Assembly (NCBI RefSeq): GCF_001662305.1
Contig: NZ_BDEP01000004.1
Location: 211,982 to 275,981 of the forward strand
DNA from: Halomonas caseinilytica
Lineage (GTDB): Bacteria; Pseudomonadota; Gammaproteobacteria; Pseudomonadales; Halomonadaceae
Direction: 5' to 3'
DNA length: 64,000 nucleotides
This document shows, one piece after another, positions 40,043-49,366 of this stretch (positions are counted from its first letter, which is position 1; every line of letters starts with the position of its first letter). The notes under the pieces are model-generated. The model worked only from the letters and a program-made list of their open reading frames with translations, was not told the origin of the DNA and ran no database searches. The translations under genes and the position numbers were made by a program.

Positions 40043-40759
40043 ATGCATAGCCCCGCCCGTCAGCACTTCGCTCGTGTCTCCGCCGCCCTAGCGGCGGGGG
40101 CCGTCGATCCCAACCAGCCCCAGAACGGCGAGCAGTACGAGCTGCACGCTGCCGCGCTGTATGAGGCCCGGCGCACCCTCAAGGGCATCAAGTCCACCGA
40201 GGCCAAGATCGCCAAGAAGCGAGAGCTGTTGCCCGAGTTCGACGCCTACGTCGCCGGCGTGCTCGAAGCCGGAAACGGCGCCCAGGACGACGTCGTCGTC
40301 ACCGTCATGCTATGGCGGCTCGATGTCGGCGATCTGGGCGGTGCACTGGCCATCGCCGAGTACGCCCTGCGGCACGGGTTGGACACGCCCGACCGCTTCG
40401 AGCGTGACACGCCGAGCATCGTCGCCGAGCAGTTGGCCGAGGAAACCATGCGGCAGTTGGAAGCACCGCATGACGACACCGACGAGGGCCGAGCCCAGGC
40501 AGCTAATACCGCCGCCGAACTGGCCATGCACCTCAGTCGCACCGAAGCACTGACCCGCGACGCCGATATGCACGATCCGATCCGCGCCAAGCTGCACAAG
40601 GCGCTGGGGTATGCCGAGCGAGCCCGGGGCGGACACGCCGCCGAAGCCCTCGGGCACCTGAAACGCGCCCTTGAGCTCAACGACCGCGCCGGGGTGAAGA
40701 AGGACATCGAACGCCTTGAGCGCGAAGTGAAGAACTCCGGCGAGCAGGCCAACGCCTGA
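40043..40759 (+). CDS. Terminase small subunit, endonuclease (P2 gpM)
   Basis: 238-residue terminase partner; P2 gpM is about 247. It begins SPARQHFARVSAALAAG, has a helical middle (VVTVMLWRLDVGDLGGALAI) typical of gpM, and ends in a Lys/Glu-rich helix. Together with gpP it recognises and cuts cos. AAGGAGG precedes the ATG at 40043. Confidence 0.92.
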   Translation: MHSPARQHFARVSAALAAGAVDPNQPQNGEQYELHAAALYEARRTLKGIKSTEAKIAKKRELLPEFDAYVAGVLEAGNGAQDDVVVTVMLWRLDVGDLGGALAIAEYALRHGLDTPDRFERDTPSIVAEQLAEETMRQLEAPHDDTDEGRAQAANTAAELAMHLSRTEALTRDADMHDPIRAKLHKALGYAERARGGHAAEALGHLKRALELNDRAGVKKDIERLEREVKNSGEQANA

Positions 40760-40866
40760 CGCCGACACCGAGTCGCACGCCGACGCCAAGGGGGCACCGG
40801 AGTGAGGGCGGTCCCGGCCTAACCCTCCACCCCGGTCCACCCCCTTCCTGACACCGAGAGATCGCC

Positions 40867-41337
40867 ATGTCCCTGATCGCCGCCGGTACCGGGCAACCAC
40901 CGGAAGACACGCCCAGTCTCGCCAACAACGGATTCTGGCCGGACATCGAGCCGGCCGACTTCCGCGAGGCCACCCGGCTGGACGGCACGGTCACCGCGCC
41001 CCGGCTGGTGCAGGCGTTGCAGATCGCCATGGCCGACATCAATCGCCAGCTCGCCGAGTGGCAACAGGCGCGACAGAACGACGGCGCCACCACCCTGGAT
41101 GACGTCACCGGCCCGAACTGGGCAGGGCCTGACCATTACGCGGTGCTCTACCGTCGGGCCGTCTATGCCACGGCCCACGCCAGCCTGCTCGAGCGCTACC
41201 GCGACGTCTCCGCCACCGGTGAAGGCGACGAGCGCGGCGAAGCCAAGGACCTAGCCGCCGATGACGTACGCCGGGATGCCCGTTGGGCCGTGGCCGAGAT
41301 CGAGGAACGCCATCACACCACGGTGGAGCTGATCTGA
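40867..41337 (+). CDS. Head completion/stabilisation protein (P2 gpL)
   Basis: 156-residue head-completion protein; P2 gpL is about 169. Recognisable pieces are NNGFWPDIEPADFREATRLDGTV and the C-terminal ARWAVAEIEERHHTTVELI. It seals the filled capsid at the portal. A 107-bp gap to gpM holds no gene. The stop overlaps the next start by one base (TGATG). Confidence 0.9.
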   Translation: MSLIAAGTGQPPEDTPSLANNGFWPDIEPADFREATRLDGTVTAPRLVQALQIAMADINRQLAEWQQARQNDGATTLDDVTGPNWAGPDHYAVLYRRAVYATAHASLLERYRDVSATGEGDERGEAKDLAADDVRRDARWAVAEIEERHHTTVELI

Positions 41338-41549
41338 TGCCCGAGGTACGTGCCCACCAGGGCGAGACCCTAGATCGACTCTGTTACCGAGTGCTCGGCC
41401 GTACTGCCGGCGTTACCGAGCAGGTGCTCGAACTCAACCCGAGGCTGGCCGAATTCGGCCCTGAGTTGCCCCACGGCACCCTCGTCACGCTGCCCGACGA
41501 GCAGGCCGTCGACCCACCGGTCGCCGACACCATCCAGCTCTGGAGCTAG
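41337..41549 (+). CDS. Tail protein X, LysM-like (P2 gpX)
   Basis: 70-residue tail protein with a LysM-like fold: RAHQGETLDRLCYRVLGR, then VLELNPRLAEFGPELPHGTLVTLP. P2 gpX is 67 residues. It belongs to the baseplate/tail completion set. The start is coupled to the gpL stop. Confidence 0.92.
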   Translation: MPEVRAHQGETLDRLCYRVLGRTAGVTEQVLELNPRLAEFGPELPHGTLVTLPDEQAVDPPVADTIQLWS

Positions 41550-41551
41550 CC

Positions 41552-41851
41552 ATGGCGGAGCCATCAAACAGCACGAATTTCGAGGGCCGCTTGCAAACCG
41601 GAATCCAGCTGCTTCTGGTCGCGTTGCTTGGCTGGGCAGGGTTCGAACTCGTCGACCTCGGCAAAAGCACCGCCGTGCTACAGCAACGCCTGACGTACCA
41701 AGGCGAAATCATCAGCGAGCTACGCGCCGAACTCCGTAACTATGGCGACCTGTACTACCGCAAGGACACGGCACAACGCCAGATCAGCGAGCTACAGGAC
41801 TCAATGGGCGAGCTCGAAAGTCGTGTCACCGACCTGGAGAACCACCGATGA
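41552..41851 (+). CDS. Membrane-anchored coiled-coil protein, lysis cassette
   Basis: 99-residue protein with one N-terminal hydrophobic helix (GIQLLLVALLGWAGFELV, about residues 17-34) and a long coiled coil to the end (SELQDSMGELESRVTDLE). The topology fits an inner-membrane spanin or an accessory holin. It starts two bases after gpX and overlaps the endopeptidase by 4 nt. I do not recognise a named family; lysis function is inferred from position. Confidence 0.7.
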   Translation: MAEPSNSTNFEGRLQTGIQLLLVALLGWAGFELVDLGKSTAVLQQRLTYQGEIISELRAELRNYGDLYYRKDTAQRQISELQDSMGELESRVTDLENHR

Positions 41852-42195
41852 AATCCAAGCACTTTGCACGCCATGAGTTCGCCTGTTCCTGCGGCTGCGG
41901 TTTCGACACCGTCGATGTCGAAACCCTCGCTGTGCTCGAGGAATTGCGCGACCACTTTGCCACCCCGGTGGTCGTCACCAGCGGCTGTCGCTGCCCTACA
42001 TATAACGCCAGGGTCGGCGGTGCCGAGCACAGCCAGCACAAGCTCGGCCGCGCCGCCGATATCCAGGCCCAGGGCATCGATCCCAGCGAGGTCCATCATT
42101 ACCTGGTGAACCGGTACCCCGGGCAATACGGCATCGGCCGCTATAACACCTTCACCCACATCGATACCCGCAGCGGCGGGCCGGCACGCTGGTAA
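41848..42195 (+). CDS. M15-family peptidase, phage endolysin
   Basis: 115-residue peptidase of the VanY/M15_3 type that cuts peptidoglycan cross-links. The zinc ligands are visible: H64 and D71 in SQHKLGRAADI and H104 in FTHIDTRSG. The N-terminus is HFARHEFACSCGCG. No signal peptide is present, so export would depend on a holin. In P2 the same place holds the K lysozyme, so this phage uses a different enzyme class. It overlaps the genes on its left (4 nt) and is 15 bp from the holin-like gene. Confidence 0.88.
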   Translation: MKSKHFARHEFACSCGCGFDTVDVETLAVLEELRDHFATPVVVTSGCRCPTYNARVGGAEHSQHKLGRAADIQAQGIDPSEVHHYLVNRYPGQYGIGRYNTFTHIDTRSGGPARW

Positions 42196-42210
42196 GCGAG
42201 AGGACACCCC

Positions 42211-42648
42211 ATGAGCATCATTGCCAACATTCTCGGTATCGTCGCCGGCCCGGTGATGGAAGTCATCGACCAGGCGGTGACCGACAAGGACCAGGCCAAC
42301 AAGCTCAAGGCCGAGCTGCGTCGGCGGCTGATCGACCAGCAGGACGCCGCCCTCCAGGCGCGCATGAAAATTATCCTGGCCGAGGCCACCGGCGAGAGCT
42401 GGCTGCAGCGCAACTGGCGACCGCTGCTGATGACCGTTATCGTCGCCATCATCGCCAATAACTACCTGGTCGCCCCGTACCTGGGCGCCATGTTCGGTGT
42501 CGGGCTGCAGCTCGAATTGCCACAGCAGCTCTGGCAGTTGATGACCATGGGGGTGGGGGGCTATATCGCCGGCCGCTCCGGCGAGAAGATCGCCGGTTCG
42601 CTACGCGGCAAGAAAGGCCGGCTGATGGATGAGGTCGCTACCAAATGA
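42211..42648 (+). CDS. Holin-like protein (3TMs / GTA-holin family)
   Basis: 145-residue protein with an N-terminal hydrophobic stretch (IIANILGIVAGPVMEV), an amphipathic helix region ending ATGESWLQRNWRPLL, and two hydrophobic segments (TVIVAIIANNYLVAPYL, WQLMTMGVGGYIAG). The ESWLQRNWRP signature is typical of the 3TM holin family. It would open the membrane for the endopeptidase. GAGAGGA precedes the ATG, and it overlaps gpR by 4 nt. Confidence 0.8.
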   Translation: MSIIANILGIVAGPVMEVIDQAVTDKDQANKLKAELRRRLIDQQDAALQARMKIILAEATGESWLQRNWRPLLMTVIVAIIANNYLVAPYLGAMFGVGLQLELPQQLWQLMTMGVGGYIAGRSGEKIAGSLRGKKGRLMDEVATK

Positions 42649-43130
42649 AAAAGCTCGAGTCCCTCCGCGAGCACCTGATCCGGGCGGTGCCGGAACTCGA
42701 GCGCGATCCCGACAAGCTGCTTACGTTCATCCAGGACGGCAATGTCGTCTTCGCGCAGGGGCAGCACCTCAGCCATGAATATCGGGTCGACGCCCAACTG
42801 GTCGTCACCGACTACAGCGGTAGCCTCGACACCTTGATGATCCCGCTGCTGCAGTGGCTCTCCCACTACCAGCCCGACCTAGTACCCGAGGAGGCGGTAC
42901 GCCTCGAGGCCGAGATCCTCTCCAACAACAGTTGGGATCTTGCCCTGACCGTGCGCCTCACCGAGCGCGTGGTGGCGCTTGTCGACTGCGAGGCCGGTCG
43001 CATCAACAGCGAGCACCGCATGCCCGAATATCCCATCGAAGCATGCCCCGCCACGCACTGGCGGCTCTACGTCAAAGGGCCCCACGACGACTATCAATTG
43101 AAACAAGAGTGGGGGAACGATGGCGGATGA
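42645..43130 (+). CDS. Tail completion protein R
   Basis: 161-residue protein; P2 gpR is about 155. It starts MKKLESLREHLIRAVPEL as gpR proteins do and contains FAQGQHLSHEYRVDAQLVV and the closing HWRLYVKGPHDDYQLKQEW. It joins the tail terminus to the head. It overlaps gpS by 11 nt. Confidence 0.9.
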   Translation: MKKLESLREHLIRAVPELERDPDKLLTFIQDGNVVFAQGQHLSHEYRVDAQLVVTDYSGSLDTLMIPLLQWLSHYQPDLVPEEAVRLEAEILSNNSWDLALTVRLTERVVALVDCEAGRINSEHRMPEYPIEACPATHWRLYVKGPHDDYQLKQEWGNDGG

Positions 43131-43575
43131 CCTCCAGGCCCTCGAGGACTGGGTCCAGCCGCTGATCGCCCAGCTCGACCGTAAGGCCCGCCGGCAGCTT
43201 GCCCGCAAGGTCGCCCTGGAGCTGCGCCGCTCACAGCGCGAGCGCATCAAGGCCCAACGCAACCCCAACGGCAGTCCCTACGAGCCCCGCAAACCCCAGC
43301 ACCGCACCCAGCAGGGCGCGATTCGCCGGCGAGCCATGTTCAGCAAGATCCGCACCGCCAAATACCTCAAGGCCAAGGGATCGGCCGAGGCCGCCGAGGT
43401 TGGTTTCACCGGTCACGTGGCCCGCATCGCGGATATTCACCAGAAGGGCCGGCGGGCCATGGTCGATCGTGACGGCCCGCGCATTCGCTATCCCGAGCGG
43501 CGCTTGATCGGCTACACCGCCGAGGACCGCGAGCGGGTCATGGAGTCCGTCCTCCAGCACCTCGATACGTTGTAA
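43120..43575 (+). CDS. Tail completion protein S (virion morphogenesis)
   Basis: 151-residue tail completion protein; P2 gpS is about 150. It contains LARKVALELRRSQRERIKAQ, NPNGSPYEPRK and PERRLIGYTAEDRERV, the usual phage virion-morphogenesis pattern. It is very basic. It ends the first late operon just before the second late-activator dyad. Confidence 0.9.
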   Translation: MADDLQALEDWVQPLIAQLDRKARRQLARKVALELRRSQRERIKAQRNPNGSPYEPRKPQHRTQQGAIRRRAMFSKIRTAKYLKAKGSAEAAEVGFTGHVARIADIHQKGRRAMVDRDGPRIRYPERRLIGYTAEDRERVMESVLQHLDTL

Positions 43576-43607
43576 ACGGCCCATCTACAACGCCCATCGC
43601 TAGAGCT
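43568..43607 (+). promoter_or_regulatory. Ogr-type late-activator dyad, V operon
   Basis: CGTTGTA (43568-43574) - 11 bp - TACAACG (43586-43592), then CCCATCGCTAGAGCT (43593-43607). From CATCT at 43582 to CCCGCGCAAC at 43617-43626 it is nearly identical to the FI-operon copy, with the same internal spacing. Confidence 0.8.
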
Positions 43608-43636
43608 TGGCCACTTCCCGCGCAACCATCGGCGGC

Positions 43637-44269
43637 ATGAACGAACATCCCCTGCATGGCGCCGCCGAGCTGCTGCGCCTGATCCACAACATTGCCCGCC
43701 TGGGCACCATTGCCGCCGTCGACCATGGGCGAGCCCGCGTGCGCGTTCGCGCCGGCGAGCTGCTCACTGCCTGGCTGCCTTGGGTCGAGCAGCGTGCCGG
43801 TACCACCCGCACCTGGAATCCGCCCACCGAGGGCGAACAGGTCCTGCTGATCTCCCCGGGCGGCGATCCGGCGGCGGCGGTGGCCATCACCGGCCTGTAC
43901 CGCCAGGCACATCCCGCACCGGTTGCCAGCGGGGATGTCTGGCACATCGTCATGCCCGACGGCGCCGTCATCGAGTACGACCACGCCGCCAGCCATCTAC
44001 AGGCCACCTTGCCAGGCAGTGCCGCCCTCGATGCCCAGGGGGCGGTCACCATCACCGCCGCTGCCGGCGCAACGGTCAATGCCAACACCGTCATCAACGG
44101 CAACCTCACTTTGAACGGTAACTTCAGCCAGCCCGGTGGCCAATCGGCCAGCATCGCCGCCGACGTAGCATTCACCGGCGCCGTCACCAGCAACGGCAAG
44201 GACATCAGCAGCCACCACAGCCACACCGATGTCCAGAGAGGCGACGACATCTCGGGAGGCGTGAGCTGA
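43637..44269 (+). CDS. Baseplate spike protein V
   Basis: 210-residue central spike; P2 gpV is 211. An OB-fold-like N-terminal domain (HGRARVRVRAGELLTAWLPW, NPPTEGEQVLLISPGGDP) leads into a beta-helix with repeated Thr/Asn/Val rungs (VNANTVINGNLTLNGNF). The C-terminal tip carries the metal-binding HxH (SSHHSHTDVQRGDD) used to pierce the outer membrane. The start at 43637 overlaps no earlier gene, and the stop overlaps gpW by one base. Confidence 0.93.
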   Translation: MNEHPLHGAAELLRLIHNIARLGTIAAVDHGRARVRVRAGELLTAWLPWVEQRAGTTRTWNPPTEGEQVLLISPGGDPAAAVAITGLYRQAHPAPVASGDVWHIVMPDGAVIEYDHAASHLQATLPGSAALDAQGAVTITAAAGATVNANTVINGNLTLNGNFSQPGGQSASIAADVAFTGAVTSNGKDISSHHSHTDVQRGDDISGGVS

Positions 44270-44607
44270 TGCCGGGCGTCGACCGCACCAACGGGCAACG
44301 CCTCGAGGGACTGGCGCATATCCGCCAGTCAGTGGCCGACATTCTGACCACCCCGCTGGGCTCGCGCGTCATGCGTCGCGACTACGGGTCGTTGCTCCCC
44401 GAGCTGATCGACCGGCCCCTGCATGACGCCACCCTGCTGCAGGCCTATGCCGCCAGTGTTATGGCGTTGATTCGCTGGGAGCCACGTATTCGCGTCACCG
44501 CCATCCGCCGTCGCGTCAGCACCACCGAGCCAGGCCAGGTCGTTCTCGAGATCGTCGGCATCACCACCGACGGCGATAACGTCACTCTGGAGACCCCCTT
44601 GTCATGA
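44269..44607 (+). CDS. Baseplate wedge protein W
   Basis: 112-residue gp25-like baseplate subunit; P2 gpW is about 115. It has GLAHIRQSVADILTTPLGSR and RRDYGSLLPELIDRP, the conserved lysozyme-like/gp25 core. It is coupled to gpV (TGATG) and to gpJ (4-nt overlap). Confidence 0.93.
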   Translation: MPGVDRTNGQRLEGLAHIRQSVADILTTPLGSRVMRRDYGSLLPELIDRPLHDATLLQAYAASVMALIRWEPRIRVTAIRRRVSTTEPGQVVLEIVGITTDGDNVTLETPLS

Positions 44608-45494
44608 ACGACGCGATCGACCTCTCACAGCTCCCCGTGCCCAGCGTCATCGAGGAGCTCGACTACGAAGTCATCGTTGCCGAGCAGCTGGACGACCTGG
44701 TCGCGCGTTATCCGAGCTACGACGTGCCCGCCGAGTCCGATCCGGCCTACAAGATCCTCGAGGTCGCGGCCTATCGCGAGATGCTGGTCCGGCAGCGCGT
44801 CAATGAGGCCGCCAAGGCGGTCATGCTGGCCTATGCCATGGCGGGCGATCTCGACAATCTCGGAGCGCTCTTCAATGTCGAGCGTTTACAGATCTCCCCT
44901 AGCGATCCCGAGGCCGTGCCACCGGTACCACCGCAGTACGAGACGGATGAGGCCTATCGTCGGCGCATCCTGCTGTCGTTGCGCGGGCTCAGCACGGCCG
45001 GTCCCGAGGGCGCGTATATCTATCATGCGCTCTCTGCCGAGGGCGGAGTGCTCGATGCCAGTGCCACCAGCCCGACTCCCGGGGACGTTGTTGTCACCGT
45101 ACTCGCTAGGGAGGGGAACGGCGCCGCCGGTTCTGCCCTGCTGCAGGCCGTGGAAACTGCCGTCAATGCCGAGGATGTGCGGCCGCTGACCGATCACGTC
45201 ATCGTCCAGTCCGCCGAGATCATCGATTACAGCATCACCGCCACGCTGTATTTCCAGCCCGGGCCGGATAGCCAGGTGGTGCTCGTCGAAGCGCAGCGAC
45301 AGGCCCAGCGCTATGTCGAGCAGCAACACCGCCTCGGTGTCGACATCACCCTGTCCGGCGTGTACGCCGCCCTGCATCGGCCTGGTGTCCAGCGCGTCGA
45401 ACTCGAAAACCCCACCAGCACCATCACCATCGACCCCACCCAGGCCGGGTACTGCACGGCCATCACCTTGACCGATGGGGGCATCGATGAGTGA
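44604..45494 (+). CDS. Baseplate assembly protein J
   Basis: 296-residue gpJ/gp6-like wedge protein; P2 gpJ is about 302. It contains YKILEVAAYREMLVRQRVNE, AMAGDLDNLGALFNVERL and DEAYRRRILLSLRGLSTAG. Its 3' end overlaps gpI by 8 nt. Confidence 0.93.
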   Translation: MNDAIDLSQLPVPSVIEELDYEVIVAEQLDDLVARYPSYDVPAESDPAYKILEVAAYREMLVRQRVNEAAKAVMLAYAMAGDLDNLGALFNVERLQISPSDPEAVPPVPPQYETDEAYRRRILLSLRGLSTAGPEGAYIYHALSAEGGVLDASATSPTPGDVVVTVLAREGNGAAGSALLQAVETAVNAEDVRPLTDHVIVQSAEIIDYSITATLYFQPGPDSQVVLVEAQRQAQRYVEQQHRLGVDITLSGVYAALHRPGVQRVELENPTSTITIDPTQAGYCTAITLTDGGIDE

Positions 45495-46026
45495 TCGCAG
45501 CCTGTTGCCACCCAGTGCCCACCGCTACGAGCGAGCGCTCGGCGACGTCACCGCCCGTCTCTCCGACGTGCCAGCACCGATCCGCCCGCTGTGGAACCCC
45601 GACACCTGCCCGGCCGAACTGCTGCCGTGGCTGGCCTGGACCATGGGGCTATCGGCGTGGAAGTCCTACTGGCCCGAGTCCATCAAGCGCGAGCGTATCC
45701 GGCAGGCCGTCGAGATCCACCGTCGTCGCGGTACCAAAGGCTCGGTCCGCCGCGTCGTCGAATCGTTCGGCGCCGGTGTCTCCATCCGTGAGTGGTGGCA
45801 GATGGACCCACCCGGCGAGCCGCATACCTTCGAGCTGGTCATGACAGTGCGCGGCGATAACACCGCCGGCCGGCTGCAGGGGGACATCATCGAAGAGGTC
45901 TGGCGCGTCAAGCCGGTGCGCGCTCACTTCACCTTTATCGCCGGCGTCGCCGCCGAAGGTGGCATCGGCCACCAGGGCGCCGTCCGACCACTCATCTATC
46001 GTCGACTCGACTTAATAGAGGGATGA
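45487..46026 (+). CDS. Tail protein I
   Basis: 179-residue tail/baseplate protein; P2 gpI is about 176. It contains LLPPSAHRYERALGDVTAR, ELLPWLAWTMGLSAWKSYWP and RRRGTKGSVRRVVESFG, the typical gpI signature. I used the ATG at 45487; the in-frame ATG at 45475 would add only four residues and has no better ribosome site. Confidence 0.92.
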   Translation: MSDRSLLPPSAHRYERALGDVTARLSDVPAPIRPLWNPDTCPAELLPWLAWTMGLSAWKSYWPESIKRERIRQAVEIHRRRGTKGSVRRVVESFGAGVSIREWWQMDPPGEPHTFELVMTVRGDNTAGRLQGDIIEEVWRVKPVRAHFTFIAGVAAEGGIGHQGAVRPLIYRRLDLIEG

Positions 46027-46027
46027 C

Positions 46028-49000
46028 ATGGCTCTGAATCTGACAGTTACCGATGCCGGCCGTGCCGAGATCATCAACGCCTCGAACACCGGGACCGCCC
46101 AGGTCACCGTCACACATGTCGCGCTGGGCCGTGCCGGTTATCAGCCAACCCCGGACCAGACGACGCTCCAGGACGAGATCAAGCGGGTCGACACCATCGC
46201 CGGGGATGTGGTCGCCGATGACACCATCAGTGTCACCGTGAAAGATGAAGGGGCCGACGCTTACTCCGTCCATGAAATCGGGCTGATCAGCGACCAGGGC
46301 ACGTTGCTCGCCGTCGCAGCGCAGGACGCGGCCATCATCGAGAAGACCCGCGATGCCACATTGCTGCTGGTGTCGGATCTCGTGCTCAAGGATCTCGACG
46401 CCAACAGCGTGACGTTCGGGGATGTCGTGTTCCTCAACCCTCCAGCGACGGAAACCGTCAAGGGCGTGGTCGAACTGGCCGACGAGACCGAAGCCCTACG
46501 CGGTGACGATGCAAAGCGAGCGATAACCCCGGCTCGGGTTCACCAGGCGTTCAGGCAGTACGGACTGGGTGGTTCCGGCGCGCATGTCACCGATGTCTCC
46601 GCTATAACCGAGAGTGGTTTTTACGCGCTTTATAGAAGCACCGAGGATGCCTTTCCCGGACAGAAATCCGGTGACACGCTGCTGCATGTGTCGTGGGGCA
46701 GCGGTCATCACGCCCAAATAGGCATCAGCCAGAACAACGAGCTTTTCTTCAGGTATCAGGACAACGGAACCTGGAAGGGATGGAACAAGGTCTGGCATGC
46801 CAGGAACATGGGCCCTGGCTCCGGGCTCAATGCCGACATGGTCGACGGTATCCAGGCCAGCGAGCTCCTCACCAAGGAGGGTACACAGACCATCACTCTG
46901 ACAGGAGAGAAGGACGCGCTTCGTATCCTGAAAAGCAGCCAGAACATGGATGCCACAGCAGGGCTGCTGCTGACTGCCGACAATGATGGTGGCCAGTTGG
47001 ACGTGGCCTTCGAGTTGCGTGGCGCCCCTGATGCGACTGGTATCGACGAGAGTGCGCATAACAACTCCGCGCACACCCGTTTTGCCATCCTGGGAAGCGG
47101 TGAAACCCTCATCGGCTATACCCAGTTGGAGGCCAACGGCTATCGAATCGGCAACCTTCCAGGTGGCGCCATGCTGGCCGTCAATGGCCCCATCGCCGTG
47201 CAGGGCCATGTGGTCTGGCATGCGGGGAACATGGGCCCGGGCAGCGGCCTCAACGCTGACAAGCTGGACGGACAGCACATCGGGTATTTCCGTAACGCCA
47301 ACAACCTCAACGCGGGGATGGTCCCCCTTTCCCGTCTCCCCATGGGCCCGGGCAAGGGCCTCGATGCCGATACGGTGGATGGGCTGCATGCGACATTTTT
47401 TGCGCCCATCGAGAATGCCAACCTGATCAACCCGGATATCAATAGCGCCGCCGCTCGGACCATCACCTTTGACAACCGCGAAGCCAATACACTCGCAGGA
47501 AGCGATGGGACGCTGGCCTACGATGCTTCGCAGGGACTGCTGATCTTCCGGGATCAACAGATCGGAGATGCGTCAGGCGCGGGATTCTATACCGTACTGG
47601 ACAGATCGAATATCCGGGGTGGTGACAACATTGTCCTGTCGGGAAACACGCCCAACGAAACGGGCACGACCCCGCTGACGATCGACGTGAAGCAAGGCCC
47701 TGGTAGTGGACTGAATGCCGACGCAGTGGATGGCCTTCATGGTGATCAGCTACTTCGGTCCGATGCCAACCAGAGCATGAAAGCCGGTGCCAGCACCGTC
47801 CTGAAAATACTGAGCGATGGTGGAGGAAAATCGCAGCTGGCCTTACACAGCGAAGGGGGGCAAGGAACCGGGCAGCTTTACGTGGGCCAGAATGAGACTC
47901 ACGGTGGGGGCATTGAATATAATGGCGATGGTCAGCCAGAAACGACAGGTGCAGGCAGTGACTATGTCACATTATTTCGACGTTCAAGCGGAGTCGACTA
48001 CTGGACAGCCAGAAACAAATATAACACTAACGCCTGGGAGTTTCGGGTAACCCCCAATGTCAACGGAAACGATGTATGGCATCAAGGAAACATGGGACCG
48101 GGATCCAGGCTCAATGCCGACATGGTCGATGGCAAACATGCCAGCCAGTTCCTCCGCTCTGATGTGGCAAATCCAAGTATTCCGCTCGAAAATAAAGAGC
48201 AACAAGACATTACCGTAGACGGGGAGATTTTCTGGGACAAATCAGCCGGCATCTACATACAGTCCAGCAATGCTAATCACAACCGCCCTGCCCTAGCATG
48301 GACCAGTGCAAACGTCACGATAGGAAATGGCCTATCGGTCAACTATGATAGCGAGGACAAGCCCTCACTTAATATTCCCCAAGGTTCGGCAAGCGGCCTG
48401 AATGCCGATCTGCTGGACGGCTATCATGCCCAGTTCTTCCGTGATGCCGGGAATCTGATCAATGGTACGCTCCCCAAGGGAAGGCTTGCGGGCACCTACA
48501 ACATCAACATCGCAGGAAGTGCCGACCAACTGGATGGCAAGCACGCCAGCAGTTTCGTGCGAAGCGATGCACCAACCCGATTCGATGTCGGCCGAGGTGT
48601 GGTCAACGTCGAGAACCATGCCCAGGACAACCAGGACGGCGCAGGTATCACGCTGCGAACGTCCAACAATCCCGGCAACGGTTCGCCCGGTGGTGACATC
48701 GGCTCGATTTTCGCTGTCCGGTCGTCAGGGGATGCGCTGCGGCTGTGGGTCGGCCAGTCGGTCACCTCAACCGGCGACAACGACTTCGAGACGAAGAAGA
48801 TCACGGCGACTGGCCCGATTTATGCGCAAGGCGGACTGCAAGCGTCCGGCTACTTCTACATGATGGACTATGACGATGCCGCCAGTGCCGAAACAGGATG
48901 GGAGACATATGTTCGCGATGGCATCTGGCACATCCGGGGGCGGCGCAATGAGAATCACGCTCTGGATATCAGTCTGGGAGGTAACGCTGTTTGGCACCAA

Positions 49001-49366
49001 GGTAATACCAGAAACGCTGTAGGTGGACGAGAGCTAGCCGACAACACTGTCGAAATGCGCCACATGCGGGCCAATTCGATTGGAAAAAACCAACTGAGAG
49101 CGACAGGTAGTGAAGACGACTGGGTTGCTCGCCGTGTCGCTACGCGAGGTGTCGGCTGGCTGGGAACCTATGCATTTCTTGAGTGCCTATCACAGACCGA
49201 CCCTGGAGTTAACAGGCCAGCGAGTGCACTGAGATATTCCAGCTCCTATAACGGCGGCGCCCGGGGGTTCGGTCAAGGCCTCTCGGGAACGTGGAAATGT
49301 ATGGGACGGGTCAAAGGCGGTGACTCGGACGGCGACGATGCAACACTCTGGCTGAGGATCGCATGA
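46028..49366 (+). CDS. Tail fibre protein H with repeated GPGSGLNAD modules
   Basis: 1112-residue receptor-binding fibre. Residues 1-150 are the conserved baseplate-attachment domain (ALNLTVTDAGRAEIINASN, DAYSVHEIGLISDQGTLLAV). The rest is a shaft of repeats built around GPGSGLNAD..DG.HA, with copies encoded near 46808, 47230, 47343, 47697, 48093 and 48383 and a looser one near 48510. The tip (about 960-1112) ends VKGGDSDGDDATLWLRIA. GC falls in the 47.8-48.4 kb part, suggesting domain exchange. It overlaps the chaperone gene by 4 nt. Confidence 0.92.
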   Translation: MALNLTVTDAGRAEIINASNTGTAQVTVTHVALGRAGYQPTPDQTTLQDEIKRVDTIAGDVVADDTISVTVKDEGADAYSVHEIGLISDQGTLLAVAAQDAAIIEKTRDATLLLVSDLVLKDLDANSVTFGDVVFLNPPATETVKGVVELADETEALRGDDAKRAITPARVHQAFRQYGLGGSGAHVTDVSAITESGFYALYRSTEDAFPGQKSGDTLLHVSWGSGHHAQIGISQNNELFFRYQDNGTWKGWNKVWHARNMGPGSGLNADMVDGIQASELLTKEGTQTITLTGEKDALRILKSSQNMDATAGLLLTADNDGGQLDVAFELRGAPDATGIDESAHNNSAHTRFAILGSGETLIGYTQLEANGYRIGNLPGGAMLAVNGPIAVQGHVVWHAGNMGPGSGLNADKLDGQHIGYFRNANNLNAGMVPLSRLPMGPGKGLDADTVDGLHATFFAPIENANLINPDINSAAARTITFDNREANTLAGSDGTLAYDASQGLLIFRDQQIGDASGAGFYTVLDRSNIRGGDNIVLSGNTPNETGTTPLTIDVKQGPGSGLNADAVDGLHGDQLLRSDANQSMKAGASTVLKILSDGGGKSQLALHSEGGQGTGQLYVGQNETHGGGIEYNGDGQPETTGAGSDYVTLFRRSSGVDYWTARNKYNTNAWEFRVTPNVNGNDVWHQGNMGPGSRLNADMVDGKHASQFLRSDVANPSIPLENKEQQDITVDGEIFWDKSAGIYIQSSNANHNRPALAWTSANVTIGNGLSVNYDSEDKPSLNIPQGSASGLNADLLDGYHAQFFRDAGNLINGTLPKGRLAGTYNINIAGSADQLDGKHASSFVRSDAPTRFDVGRGVVNVENHAQDNQDGAGITLRTSNNPGNGSPGGDIGSIFAVRSSGDALRLWVGQSVTSTGDNDFETKKITATGPIYAQGGLQASGYFYMMDYDDAASAETGWETYVRDGIWHIRGRRNENHALDISLGGNAVWHQGNTRNAVGGRELADNTVEMRHMRANSIGKNQLRATGSEDDWVARRVATRGVGWLGTYAFLECLSQTDPGVNRPASALRYSSSYNGGARGFGQGLSGTWKCMGRVKGGDSDGDDATLWLRIA

